Shown: positions 1-6,436 of the stretch, piece by piece | How positions within the stretch are numbered: the first letter of the stretch is position 1 | Layout of the letters: every line of letters starts with the position of its first letter | Assembly: GCA_945870105.1 (NCBI GenBank) | Contig: CAMBRL010000011.1 | Location: forward strand, 1-43,763 | Source: Chitinophaga pinensis | GTDB taxonomy: Bacteria > Bacteroidota > Bacteroidia > SXHM01 | Length of the DNA: 43,763 nucleotides | Reading direction: 5' to 3' | Translations under genes and position numbers: made by a program | The notes under the pieces: generated by a model | Database searches by the model: none | What the model was told of the DNA's origin: nothing | Seen by the model: the letters and a program-made list of their open reading frames with translations, nothing else

Positions 1-618
1 TTTGTTTTTGGTGGCGTTACCAACGAAAATCCTTTATTGTATGCCGTAGTAAGCGACCCCAACGGAATTAACACCGTGGGCAATGGCATAGGACACGATG
101 TTGCTGCCGTACTGGACGAAAACACCAACAAAACCATAGTGCTGAACGAATATTATCAGGCAGACCTGAACAGTTATCAGAGCGGAACCATACGCTACCC
201 GTTCTCTGAACTGAGTGAAGGCAACCACACCCTGAAAATGAAAGTGTGGGATGTTTACAATAATTCGTCTGATGCCTATACCGAGTTTATTGTTTCGCAG
301 TCGGCAGAGTTGGCATTGAGCCATGTGTTGAACTACCCCAATCCGTTTACCACCAACACACAATTTATGTTTGAGCATAACCGACCTTGTGCTGATCTGG
401 ATGTAAATATTCAGGTGTTTACCGTTTCGGGGAAAGTGGTTAAAACTATTAACGAACAAGTAAACTGCGATGGTTTTCGTGCCGAAGGCATTGCCTGGAA
501 CGGGCGTGATGATTACGACCAGAAAATAGGTAAAGGTGTTTATGTGTATCGCATAAAAGTGCGCACACCCGAAGGCTACTCGGCACAGGCGTTTGAAAAA
601 TTAGTAATACTTAATTAA
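1..618 (+). CDS. porU: T9SS C-terminal signal peptidase (sortase) PorU, 3' end only
   Basis: The reading frame is open from the first base, so the gene begins outside the window; about 205 C-terminal residues are present. PorU is the cell-surface gingipain-like peptidase that removes the C-terminal signal of T9SS cargo and attaches it to A-LPS. The visible part lacks the catalytic Cys/His domain. It shows a beta-rich region followed by the family's own C-terminal domain: NYPNPFTTNTQF, then VFTVSGKVVKTI, then GRDDYDQKIGKGVYVYRIKV and a final FEKLVIL. This resembles the CTD-like FlgD/Ig fold retained by PorU itself. porV follows in the same direction, the usual Bacteroidota order, which supports the call. 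Confidence 0.85.
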   Translation, partial: FVFGGVTNENPLLYAVVSDPNGINTVGNGIGHDVAAVLDENTNKTIVLNEYYQADLNSYQSGTIRYPFSELSEGNHTLKMKVWDVYNNSSDAYTEFIVSQSAELALSHVLNYPNPFTTNTQFMFEHNRPCADLDVNIQVFTVSGKVVKTINEQVNCDGFRAEGIAWNGRDDYDQKIGKGVYVYRIKVRTPEGYSAQAFEKLVILN

Positions 619-700
619 GTTCAATGTTTTAATGTCCAATGTCCAATGTTTCAATGTTCAATATTCAAACTTTGGACTTTAGACTTTCCAACTTCCAACT
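619..700. repeat. Heptanucleotide-type repeat tract between porU and porV
   Basis: Directly after the porU stop codon the DNA is a run of degenerate 7-bp units (with two 8-bp ones): GTTCAAT, GTCCAAT, GTCCAAT, GTTCAAT, then CTTTGGA, CTTTAGA, CTTTCCA, ACTTCCA. The same style of repeat recurs at 4861-4890 and, inside truB, at 8534-8568. It ends just upstream of the porV promoter. Confidence 0.75.
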
Positions 701-724
701 AAAAAAATAAATCACAAATAAATC

Positions 725-732
725 TATCTTTG
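725..732 (+). promoter_or_regulatory. Bacteroidota -7 promoter element for porV
   Basis: TATCTTTG is an exact match to the Bacteroidota primary-sigma -7 motif TAnnTTTG, about 20 bp before the porV ATG. No clear -33 TTG is present; the upstream DNA is the heptad repeat tract and an A-rich stretch. Confidence 0.5.
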
Positions 733-753
733 CAATCCTTCAAAAAAAATCAG

Positions 754-2031
754 ATGAAAAACAAACTTGTTTTAACAGCAGCCGGTTTAATTTTATTCGC
801 TTCAATTTTAAAAAGTGAAAAATCTTTTGCTCAGGCAACAAACAATGATTTGCTCGGACAAATCAACACCATTACAACAGCAGTTCCATTCCTTATTATT
901 ACTCCTGATGCAAGGGCAGGTGGAATGGGTGATGTGGGTGTAGCATCAGACCCTGATGCAGCATCCATTCACTGGAATCCGGGCAAGCTTTCCTTTATTA
1001 AATATAGAGAGGTTGGTACAAACAAACTTATTGATAGTAAATTAGGTTTCAATATATCCTACACTCCATGGTTGCGTAAATTGGTTCCCGATATTAATCT
1101 TGCCTATGTATCAGGCTATGGTAGATTTGGGAATCCAAAGTTTGGGCAAGTGCTTGCTGGTTCACTACGCTATTTTTCATTGGGTGATATTACGTTTACC
1201 GATAACGTTGGTAACGTAATCGGCAACTTCCGCCCTAACGAATTTGCACTGGATGTAGCGTATTCTCGCAAACTTTCTGATTACGTTTCTATGGGTATTG
1301 CCCTGCGCTATGTAAACTCAAATCTTACAGGCGGTATTTCGGTTGAAGGTGCTGCTACAAAAGCTGCGAGTGCAGTTGCAGGTGATGTTGGTATTTACAT
1401 TGTAAAGCCAGAGATTAAAATTGGCAAATATGATTCGCAATTTGCTTTTGGCTTGAATATCTCAAATATCGGGAATAAAGTATCTTATACTCAAACCTCT
1501 GAGAAGGATTTTATTCCAATCAATTTGCGTTTAGGTCCTTCTTATAAGGTTCAATTTGACGATGATAATTCATTAGCATTGATGATTGACATCAATAAAC
1601 TCTTGGTGCCTACCCCTCCGACTTTAGCTCGTGATTCATCCGGCAATCCAATACCTGACGGAAATGGTTATTACGAGATTGCGGCTGGCAAAAACCCTAA
1701 CGTAAGCGTTCCTGCAGGAATGATACAAAGTTTTGGTGATGCTCCAGGTGGTTTCAAAGAAGAAATGCGAGAATTCACGTATTCTGCGGGGTTGGAATTT
1801 AAATACAATGAATATTTCGCTATTAGGGGGGGGTATTTTAATGAGCATGCTACAAAAGGAAACCGTAAATATCTTACTCTTGGGTTTAGTGCTGGTTTTA
1901 CAATTGTACATTTTGATTTCGCTTATTTAATTCCAACACAGCAACGTCACCCTCTTGAAAACACTTTAAGAATTTCAATAGTTTTAAATTTCCCACCACC
2001 GAGCACCAACTCAGGCGGTACTGCCGAATAA
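754..2031 (+). CDS. porV: Type IX secretion system outer-membrane shuttle protein PorV
   Basis: The 425-residue product starts MKNKLVLTAAGLILFASIL and has a signal peptide ending near SFAQ. The ATG at 754 is preferred over an in-frame TTG at 730 because it begins the signal peptide and lies after the -7 element. The FadL-like outer-membrane barrel is recognisable by the N-terminal segment TPDARAGGMGDVGVASDPDA followed by SIHWNPGKLSF, a signature of PorV/PorQ-type proteins, and by aromatic-rich amphipathic strands to the C-terminus. PorV captures cargo emerging from the SprA channel and passes it to PorU. Its position after porU and its length (about 400 residues is usual) agree. It ends 27 bp before a strong intrinsic terminator. 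Confidence 0.93.
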   Translation: MKNKLVLTAAGLILFASILKSEKSFAQATNNDLLGQINTITTAVPFLIITPDARAGGMGDVGVASDPDAASIHWNPGKLSFIKYREVGTNKLIDSKLGFNISYTPWLRKLVPDINLAYVSGYGRFGNPKFGQVLAGSLRYFSLGDITFTDNVGNVIGNFRPNEFALDVAYSRKLSDYVSMGIALRYVNSNLTGGISVEGAATKAASAVAGDVGIYIVKPEIKIGKYDSQFAFGLNISNIGNKVSYTQTSEKDFIPINLRLGPSYKVQFDDDNSLALMIDINKLLVPTPPTLARDSSGNPIPDGNGYYEIAAGKNPNVSVPAGMIQSFGDAPGGFKEEMREFTYSAGLEFKYNEYFAIRGGYFNEHATKGNRKYLTLGFSAGFTIVHFDFAYLIPTQQRHPLENTLRISIVLNFPPPSTNSGGTAE

Positions 2032-2058
2032 TTTTACTTAAATACTTCTAATAAAAAA

Positions 2059-2088
2059 AGCCCCGCAAATTTGCGGGGCTTTTTTATT
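2059..2088 (+). terminator. Rho-independent terminator after porV
   Basis: AGCCCCGCAAATTTGCGGGGCT is a near-perfect GC-rich inverted repeat (2059-2080) preceded by a run of A and followed by TTTTTATTT. It closes the porU-porV unit. Confidence 0.9.
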
Positions 2089-2100
2089 TCTACTCACTTA

Positions 2101-2187
2101 CTACAATATCTCCACTTCCCAAGTCTGCTCATTTGGTCCTTGGTTTTGTATATTAAAATACGGGCGGTATTCTGCTGCACCTAAGAA
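2101..2187 (-). pseudogene. Possible 28-codon vestige of an unknown coding sequence
   Basis: On the minus strand, bases 2187 to 2101 read as 28 codons of ordinary-looking protein ending WEVEIL and a TAG stop, with a TAA immediately upstream and no start codon. The composition (NIQNQGPNEQTWEVEIL) looks more like a real C-terminus than random AT-rich DNA. It is isolated, has no recognisable family, and may equally be chance. It is listed because the rest of this 633-bp gene-free stretch is explained by the terminator and the tandem array. Confidence 0.2.
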
Positions 2188-2253
2188 TTAGGGTTGCTGC
2201 CTGCGGGTGAGGCATAAATCACTTAATCATCTGATTTTCAACAATGCCACCGC

Positions 2254-2547
2254 GCCTTTTCTATACAAATCACACGCTGGCATATATTGCAGCGGCTGTT
2301 TTCTTTACAAAACACGGTCTGTCATATATGCCAGAGCGTGTTTTGGTTTCAAAATAAGCAATGGCATATATGACATTAAGCATTTTGTAAGCAAAATGCA
2401 GTTTGCAATGTATAACAGACCATAATTTCTAAGCAAAATGCATACTGTCCGATATGGCAGCAGGTGTTTTGTAAACAAAACACTTTATGGCATGTATGTA
2501 ATCAGCCATTTTGCTTCTGAAAAACAGGGTGCAACACCTAACAAAAG
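2254..2547. repeat. 42-bp tandem array of two alternating dyad units (A 20 bp, B 22 bp), seven copies
   Basis: A-units start at 2254, 2296, 2338, 2380, 2422, 2464 and 2506, exactly 42 bp apart; a possible eighth lies at 2548. Each is 20 bp and palindromic, best seen in GCATTTTGTAAGCAAAATGC (2380) and GTGTTTTGTAAACAAAACAC (2464). The 22-bp B-units between them centre on TGNCATATATGNCA. Units have diverged at many positions, but changes in one arm are often matched in the other: GCAT/ATGC versus GTGT/ACAC in A, and CGC/GCG versus AAT/ATT flanks in B. Each unit could form a hairpin of roughly 5-8 bp with a 4-nt loop (TAAG, TAAA or TATA). It lies between the porV terminator and the DUF6934 promoter. 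No known element was recognised. Confidence 0.85.
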
Positions 2548-2613
2548 GCGTATTGTAAATATGAATTCTGAATAATATAACGGTTAGCGTAAACTTTGGA
2601 ATGGTGGTAAAGA

Positions 2614-2643
2614 TTTGGTTATTGCAAATCACATTTATATTTG
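2614..2643 (+). promoter_or_regulatory. Promoter for the DUF6934 gene
   Basis: TTTG at 2614-2617 and TATATTTG at 2636-2643 match the Bacteroidota -33 and -7 elements with an 18-bp spacer. The GTG start lies 21 bp downstream of the -7 element. Confidence 0.6.
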
Positions 2644-2664
2644 TAGTCGAAAAAAATTAACAAA

Positions 2665-3108
2665 GTGAAATTACCACAGTATCCATTAGCAGCAGACAGC
2701 GACTTAACAGCTTTTGAATTTGTAAGTGAAGGAACTAAGGGAAACATTGTTAAAATGGTTCAGCTGTCGCCAACAAATTTAAAAGGGCTTTATAATCTTG
2801 CCTTTGGCGACAAAGACCATTTAACCGGAGAAATTGATGATTTGGCAATTTCTAACAATGGCGACAGCGAAAAAGTATTAGCAACAGTTGCAGCCACCGT
2901 TTATGCTTTTACCGATAAATACCCAGATGCATGGATTTATGCAACAGGTAGCACAAAAGCCCGGACAAGGCTATACAGAATGGGCATTACAAAATACCTC
3001 TCTGAAATAACCCACGACTTTGAAATATTAGGGCAACGAAATAATGATTGGGAAACCTTCAAAAAAGGTGTTGACTATGACGGATTTCTTGTAAAAAGAA
3101 AGAAATAA
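2665..3108 (+). CDS. DUF6934 family protein, first gene of a putative two-gene module
   Basis: The product has 147 residues with a GTG start at 2665, chosen because it begins the conserved N-terminus (MKLPQYPLAADSDLTAFEF) and no ATG fits. Strongly conserved-looking stretches are GNIVKMVQLSPTN, YNLAFGDKD, SNNGDSEKVLATVAATV and ATGSTKARTRLYRMGI, which I recognise as the DUF6934 family of Bacteroidota; the function is unknown. There is no signal peptide or membrane segment, so it should be cytoplasmic. It has its own promoter and is followed after 13 bp by a 56-residue ORF. The two-gene layout with a tiny basic partner resembles toxin-antitoxin modules, but that is inference; no toxin motif is visible. 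Confidence 0.8.
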   Translation: MKLPQYPLAADSDLTAFEFVSEGTKGNIVKMVQLSPTNLKGLYNLAFGDKDHLTGEIDDLAISNNGDSEKVLATVAATVYAFTDKYPDAWIYATGSTKARTRLYRMGITKYLSEITHDFEILGQRNNDWETFKKGVDYDGFLVKRKK

Positions 3109-3121
3109 CTAAATTTGCAGT

Positions 3122-3292
3122 ATGAAAATTATCAAAGAACTAAAGAAAAGAAAAATCCCCATTGTGCGGATTGATAAGTCTTTGAATAAGTATAAAGATG
3201 TTGTTTTGTTTCCTGACAAATTAGAAAAAGCCAATGAAATGCTGAAAACTGTCGGGCTTCCCAAAAAGTGGACAAAACAAAGTAGCCATTAA
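3122..3292 (+). CDS. Small basic protein (56 aa) paired with the DUF6934 gene
   Basis: ATG at 3122 to TAA at 3292 gives a 56-residue Lys-rich protein: it starts MKIIKELKKRKIPIVRIDKS and contains PDKLEKANEMLKTVGLPKKW near the end. It is shorter than usual ORF cut-offs, but coding potential is supported by the compact spacing (13 bp after DUF6934, 8 bp before ispF) and by a plausible small helical protein with no low-complexity signature. A TAAATTTG motif ends 4 bp before the ATG, so transcription from it would be nearly leaderless. Small ORFs next to DUF6934 genes are something I associate with this family, but I cannot verify that here. Function unknown. Confidence 0.6.
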   Translation: MKIIKELKKRKIPIVRIDKSLNKYKDVVLFPDKLEKANEMLKTVGLPKKWTKQSSH

Positions 3293-3300
3293 GTTTTTTG

Positions 3301-3783
3301 ATGGCAAAAATCCGCACCGGCTTCGGCTTTGATGTTCACCAACTGAGAGAAGGTCACCCTTTTTGGCTGGGAGGTATACAAATACCCCACACCCACGGGG
3401 CTTTTGGCCACAGCGATGCCGATGTATTGATTCACGTTCTCTGCGATGCCCTGCTGGGCGCAGCCAATATGCGTGATATTGGTTTTCATTTCCCCGATAC
3501 GGCAGGCGAGTTCAAGAATATCGACAGCAAAATTCTGTTGAAAAGAGTAGTAGAACTGATTACCGAAAAAGGCTACACCATAGGCAATATTGACAGCACC
3601 ATTTGCCTGCAACGCCCAAAAATAAACCCGTTTATACCTGAAATGAAACAGGTGCTTGCGCAGGTAATGGGCATCAGCGAAGAAGACCTTTCCATTAAAG
3701 CCACCACCACCGAAAAACTGGGCTATGTAGGTAGGGAAGAAGGTGTTTCGGCCTATGCAGTGGTGCTGATTGAGAAGGTGTAA
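3301..3783 (+). CDS. ispF: 2-C-methyl-D-erythritol 2,4-cyclodiphosphate synthase
   Basis: The 160-residue enzyme of the MEP isoprenoid pathway converts CDP-ME 2-phosphate to the cyclic diphosphate with release of CMP, working as a cytoplasmic homotrimer. Diagnostic motifs are GFDVHQL near residue 8 (metal-binding Asp and His), GHSDADVLIHVLCDALLGA near residue 40 (third metal His and active-site loop), DIGFHFPDT, and the C-terminal KATTTEKLGYVGREEGVSAYAV. Length matches the family norm. The ATG at 3301 is preferred to the TTG one codon upstream. It follows the small ORF by 8 bp, so it may be co-transcribed. Confidence 0.95.
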   Translation: MAKIRTGFGFDVHQLREGHPFWLGGIQIPHTHGAFGHSDADVLIHVLCDALLGAANMRDIGFHFPDTAGEFKNIDSKILLKRVVELITEKGYTIGNIDSTICLQRPKINPFIPEMKQVLAQVMGISEEDLSIKATTTEKLGYVGREEGVSAYAVVLIEKV

Positions 3784-3841
3784 CCTCAGCCCCCTGAACA
3801 TTCCCACACCCTGTTTGTTTACCTTTACTAATAACAGCTCT

Positions 3842-4318
3842 ATGGCAAACATCAAATGGTTTAAACTGACAGCCTGCATAGCAGGGGTTTTACTTGTAGG
3901 ATTTACATCGGGCATAGCCACCGCAAGCGGCATGAACGGGTGGTTTGATACGCTGCAAAAACCATTTTTCAATCCTCCTTCTTGGGTTTTTGGTCCGGCA
4001 TGGACTACCCTTTATATCTTAATGGGCATAGGGCTTTACCTGATTTTGCAAACTCCTGAAAGCGAAATGCGCAAAGCAGCTCTCACTATCTTCGGGGTTC
4101 AGCTTTTTCTTAATTTCAGCTGGAGTTTTCTGTTCTTTTATTTCCATCGCCCTGATATAGCCCTTATTGAAATAGCATTGCTTTGGGGCTGTATTCTGAA
4201 TATGATTATACGGTTTCACAAGCTTTCGCCAACAGCTGCTGATATGCAAATACCCTACCTGGCATGGGTAAGTTTTGCAACGTTGCTTAATGCAGCATTT
4301 TGGCACCTTAATCGTTAA
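3842..4318 (+). CDS. tspO: TspO/MBR family tryptophan-rich sensory protein
   Basis: The 158-residue integral membrane protein has five predicted helices. It carries the family's hallmark Trp/Pro pattern: LQKPFFNPPSWVFGPAWTTLYILMGIGLYL, LFLNFSWSFLFFYFHRP, and a C-terminal PYLAWVSFATLLNAAFWHLN. TspO proteins bind porphyrins and cholesterol-like ligands and in bacteria influence tetrapyrrole handling and stress responses. The ATG at 3842 gives the standard length; upstream in-frame codons read through the ispF end. An SRPBCC-fold ligand-binding protein follows after 6 bp, suggesting a two-gene unit for a hydrophobic ligand. Confidence 0.93.
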   Translation: MANIKWFKLTACIAGVLLVGFTSGIATASGMNGWFDTLQKPFFNPPSWVFGPAWTTLYILMGIGLYLILQTPESEMRKAALTIFGVQLFLNFSWSFLFFYFHRPDIALIEIALLWGCILNMIIRFHKLSPTAADMQIPYLAWVSFATLLNAAFWHLNR

Positions 4319-4324
4319 AGAATT

Positions 4325-4789
4325 ATGGCATTTTATCAGTTTACTGCAACACAGAAAATACCCGCTTCGGTGGAACAGGTATGGGATTTTATCTCCTCAC
4401 CAAAAAACCTGAAAGAAATTACACCAGCCTATATGGGCTTTGAAATAACAGGGGCAAACCTTCCTGAAAAAATGTATCCTGGAATGATTATTTCCTATAA
4501 AGTTAGTCCGCTCATGGGCATAAAAATGACCTGGGTAACCGAAATAACCCATGTTGAAAAGCACCGCTATTTTGTAGACGAGCAACGCATGGGACCTTAT
4601 GCTATGTGGCATCATCAGCATAAGGTTGAAGCCATTGAAGGCGGGGTGCTGATGACCGATATTGTAAGCTATCAGCCACCTTTGGGATTTCTGGGAGTAA
4701 TAGCCAACGCACTTTTTATAAGAGGAAAACTGAAAGAAATTTTTGATTTTCGCACCGTGGCGGTGGATAAAATGTTTGGGAAGTTTTAA
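4325..4789 (+). CDS. SRPBCC family protein (polyketide cyclase/START-like fold)
   Basis: The 154-residue soluble protein has the SRPBCC pattern: FTATQKIPASVEQVWDFISSPKNLKEITPAYMGFEI at the N-terminus, a central WVTEITHVEKHRYFVDEQRMGPYAMWHHQHKVEAI and a long C-terminal helix. This fold holds a hydrophobic ligand in a deep cavity; the ligand here is unknown. There is no signal peptide. The gene starts 6 bp after tspO and is almost certainly co-transcribed with it. An enzymatic role cannot be excluded, but no catalytic residues are diagnostic. Confidence 0.85.
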   Translation: MAFYQFTATQKIPASVEQVWDFISSPKNLKEITPAYMGFEITGANLPEKMYPGMIISYKVSPLMGIKMTWVTEITHVEKHRYFVDEQRMGPYAMWHHQHKVEAIEGGVLMTDIVSYQPPLGFLGVIANALFIRGKLKEIFDFRTVAVDKMFGKF

Positions 4790-4860
4790 TTCCTTGTTGC
4801 GATAATTGTAACAAATGTAACTGCCCGTTTCAAAACATCTTTGCACCTTTGTACTACAAA

Positions 4861-4890
4861 CTTTCAACTTTGGACTTTCAACTTTGAACT
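4861..4890. repeat. Heptanucleotide repeat tract upstream of the MBL-rhodanese gene
   Basis: Four perfect 7-bp frames, CTTTCAA, CTTTGGA, CTTTCAA and CTTTGAA, follow one another immediately upstream of the ATG at 4900. They are of the same kind as the tracts at 619-700 and 8534-8568. Confidence 0.75.
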
Positions 4891-4899
4891 GATTAACCC

Positions 4900-6315
4900 A
4901 TGAACATCGAACAAATCTACACCGGCTGCCTTGCACAAGGCGCCTATTATATAACCAGCAAGGACGAAGCGGCCATTATTGACCCGCTGCGCGAGATACA
5001 ACCTTACTTAGACCGCCTCAAACGCGATGGGGTAAAACTGAAATATATTTTTGAAACACATTTTCATGCCGACTTTGTAAGCGGACATGTTGACCTGAGC
5101 CGTTCAACTGGCGCTCCTATTATTTACGGACCCAATGCATCGTGTGAGTTTGATTGCATCAGCGCTAAAGACGGACAGATTTTTGAGCTCGGCAACGTAA
5201 AGATAAAAGTGCTGCATACTCCCGGTCACACCATGGAAAGCACCACCTTTTTGCTGATTGACGAAAACGGAAAAGACCATGCCATTTTTTCGGGCGATAC
5301 TTTGTTTATAGGCGATGTTGGTCGCCCCGATCTGGCACAGAAAGCCGCCAACATGACTATGGAGCAGTTAGCTGCCACGCTATATAAATCATTGCACGAA
5401 AAAATAATGCCGCTGGCAGATGATGTGATTGTGTATCCTGCACACGGTGCCGGAAGTGCCTGCGGAAAAAACATGAGCAAGGAAACTGTTTCTACCATCG
5501 GCAACCAAAAGCAATTTAATTATGCCCTGCGTGCCAACATGACCGAGCAGGAATTTGTAAAAGAAGTTACAGATGGCTTGCTTCCCCCACCTGCCTATTT
5601 CGGAATGAATGTGGCCATGAACAAAAAAGGCTACGACAGTTTTGAAAATGTTTTAAATAATGGAATGCGTGCGCTTTCTGCCACTGAGTTTGAAGCAGCA
5701 GCCGAAGAAACAGGCGCATTGATTTTAGATACCCGCAGCAATAACGAGTTCTGGAAAGGTTTTATTCCACAATCAGTGAGCATAGGACTGAATGGTGATT
5801 TTGCTCCCTGGGTGGGCGCATTACTTGCTGATGTAAAACAGCCTTTACTTTTGGTAACCGACCCTGGCAAAGAAGAAGAAACCGTTACCCGCCTTAGCCG
5901 TGTTGGTTTTGATAATATACTCGGACATCTGAAAGGCGGAATAAAAACCTGGCTCGATTCAGGAAAACAAACCGACACCATCAACCGCATTACACCTGCA
6001 CAGTTTGCAGGTCAATACAAACACGGTGAAAGCAAAGTGGTGGATATCCGCAAAGAAACAGAGTATGCAGCCGAGCACATCAACGAAGCCTATAGCAAAC
6101 CTCTTGCATATATCAACGAATGGGTAAAAGACATTAACCCTGACGAACATTTCTTTATGCACTGTGCCGGAGGCTACCGCAGCATGATAGCAGCAAGTAT
6201 TTTGCAGGCGCGCGGCTACCGAAATTTCACTGAAGTGGAAGGTGGTTTCAATGCCATTGCCAAAACCGAAATTCCTAAATCGGATTTTGTTTGCCAGAGT
6301 AAAGTGTTGAAATAA
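4900..6315 (+). CDS. MBL-fold hydrolase with two C-terminal rhodanese domains (persulfide dioxygenase-like)
   Basis: The 471-residue cytoplasmic protein begins with a metallo-beta-lactamase domain of the persulfide dioxygenase/ETHE1 type. Metal ligands lie in THFHADF (His54, His56, Asp58), HTPGHT (His110) and SGDTLFIGD (Asp133); VGRPDLA follows as in persulfide dioxygenases. Two rhodanese domains come next, roughly residues 255-350 and 365-465. The first has LLLVTDPGKEEE where the catalytic Cys loop should be, so it is probably inactive. The second has HCAGGYRS with a Cys near residue 422. Such fusions oxidise glutathione- or protein-bound persulfides and move sulfane sulfur. The gene stands alone in its operon. 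Confidence 0.9.
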   Translation: MNIEQIYTGCLAQGAYYITSKDEAAIIDPLREIQPYLDRLKRDGVKLKYIFETHFHADFVSGHVDLSRSTGAPIIYGPNASCEFDCISAKDGQIFELGNVKIKVLHTPGHTMESTTFLLIDENGKDHAIFSGDTLFIGDVGRPDLAQKAANMTMEQLAATLYKSLHEKIMPLADDVIVYPAHGAGSACGKNMSKETVSTIGNQKQFNYALRANMTEQEFVKEVTDGLLPPPAYFGMNVAMNKKGYDSFENVLNNGMRALSATEFEAAAEETGALILDTRSNNEFWKGFIPQSVSIGLNGDFAPWVGALLADVKQPLLLVTDPGKEEETVTRLSRVGFDNILGHLKGGIKTWLDSGKQTDTINRITPAQFAGQYKHGESKVVDIRKETEYAAEHINEAYSKPLAYINEWVKDINPDEHFFMHCAGGYRSMIAASILQARGYRNFTEVEGGFNAIAKTEIPKSDFVCQSKVLK

Positions 6316-6324
6316 TAGTCTGTT

Positions 6325-6379
6325 CGTCACCCTGAACTTGTTTCAGGGTCTGAGATGCTGAAACGAGTTCAGCATGACG
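6325..6379. repeat. Dispersed palindromic repeat (CACCCTGAAC type) with terminator-like tail
   Basis: The left arm CGTCACCCTGAACTTGTTTC pairs with the right arm CTGAAACGAGTTCAGCATGACG (about 19 of 22 positions), giving a long imperfect hairpin. It is followed by TTATTTTTTGA, so it could end transcription of the MBL-rhodanese gene. The CACCCTGA core reappears at 13448. This sequence type is a common intergenic repeat in Bacteroidota and other bacteria. Confidence 0.75.
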
Positions 6380-6436
6380 TTATTTTTTGATGCAACAGCA
6401 ACTTTGTTTTTCCTAATTTAGCCGCGCTTAAAAATT

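Noticed and set aside
2254-2547. CRISPR array
   Set aside because: Periodic, but the units are degenerate and alternate between two related dyads; there are no unique spacers of constant length between identical repeats and no cas genes in the window.
2207-2632. Two short open frames (plus 2207-2425, minus 2429-2632)
   Set aside because: They lie within the tandem array, encode repetitive Phe/Lys-rich peptides and have no ribosome-binding or family signal.
3289-3972. 227-codon minus-strand frame opposite ispF and tspO
   Set aside because: It is antisense to two well-recognised genes and has no recognisable protein features.
4397-4936. 179-codon minus-strand frame opposite the SRPBCC gene
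   Set aside because: It is a shadow of the SRPBCC gene; the translation shows no motif and crosses the repeat tract.
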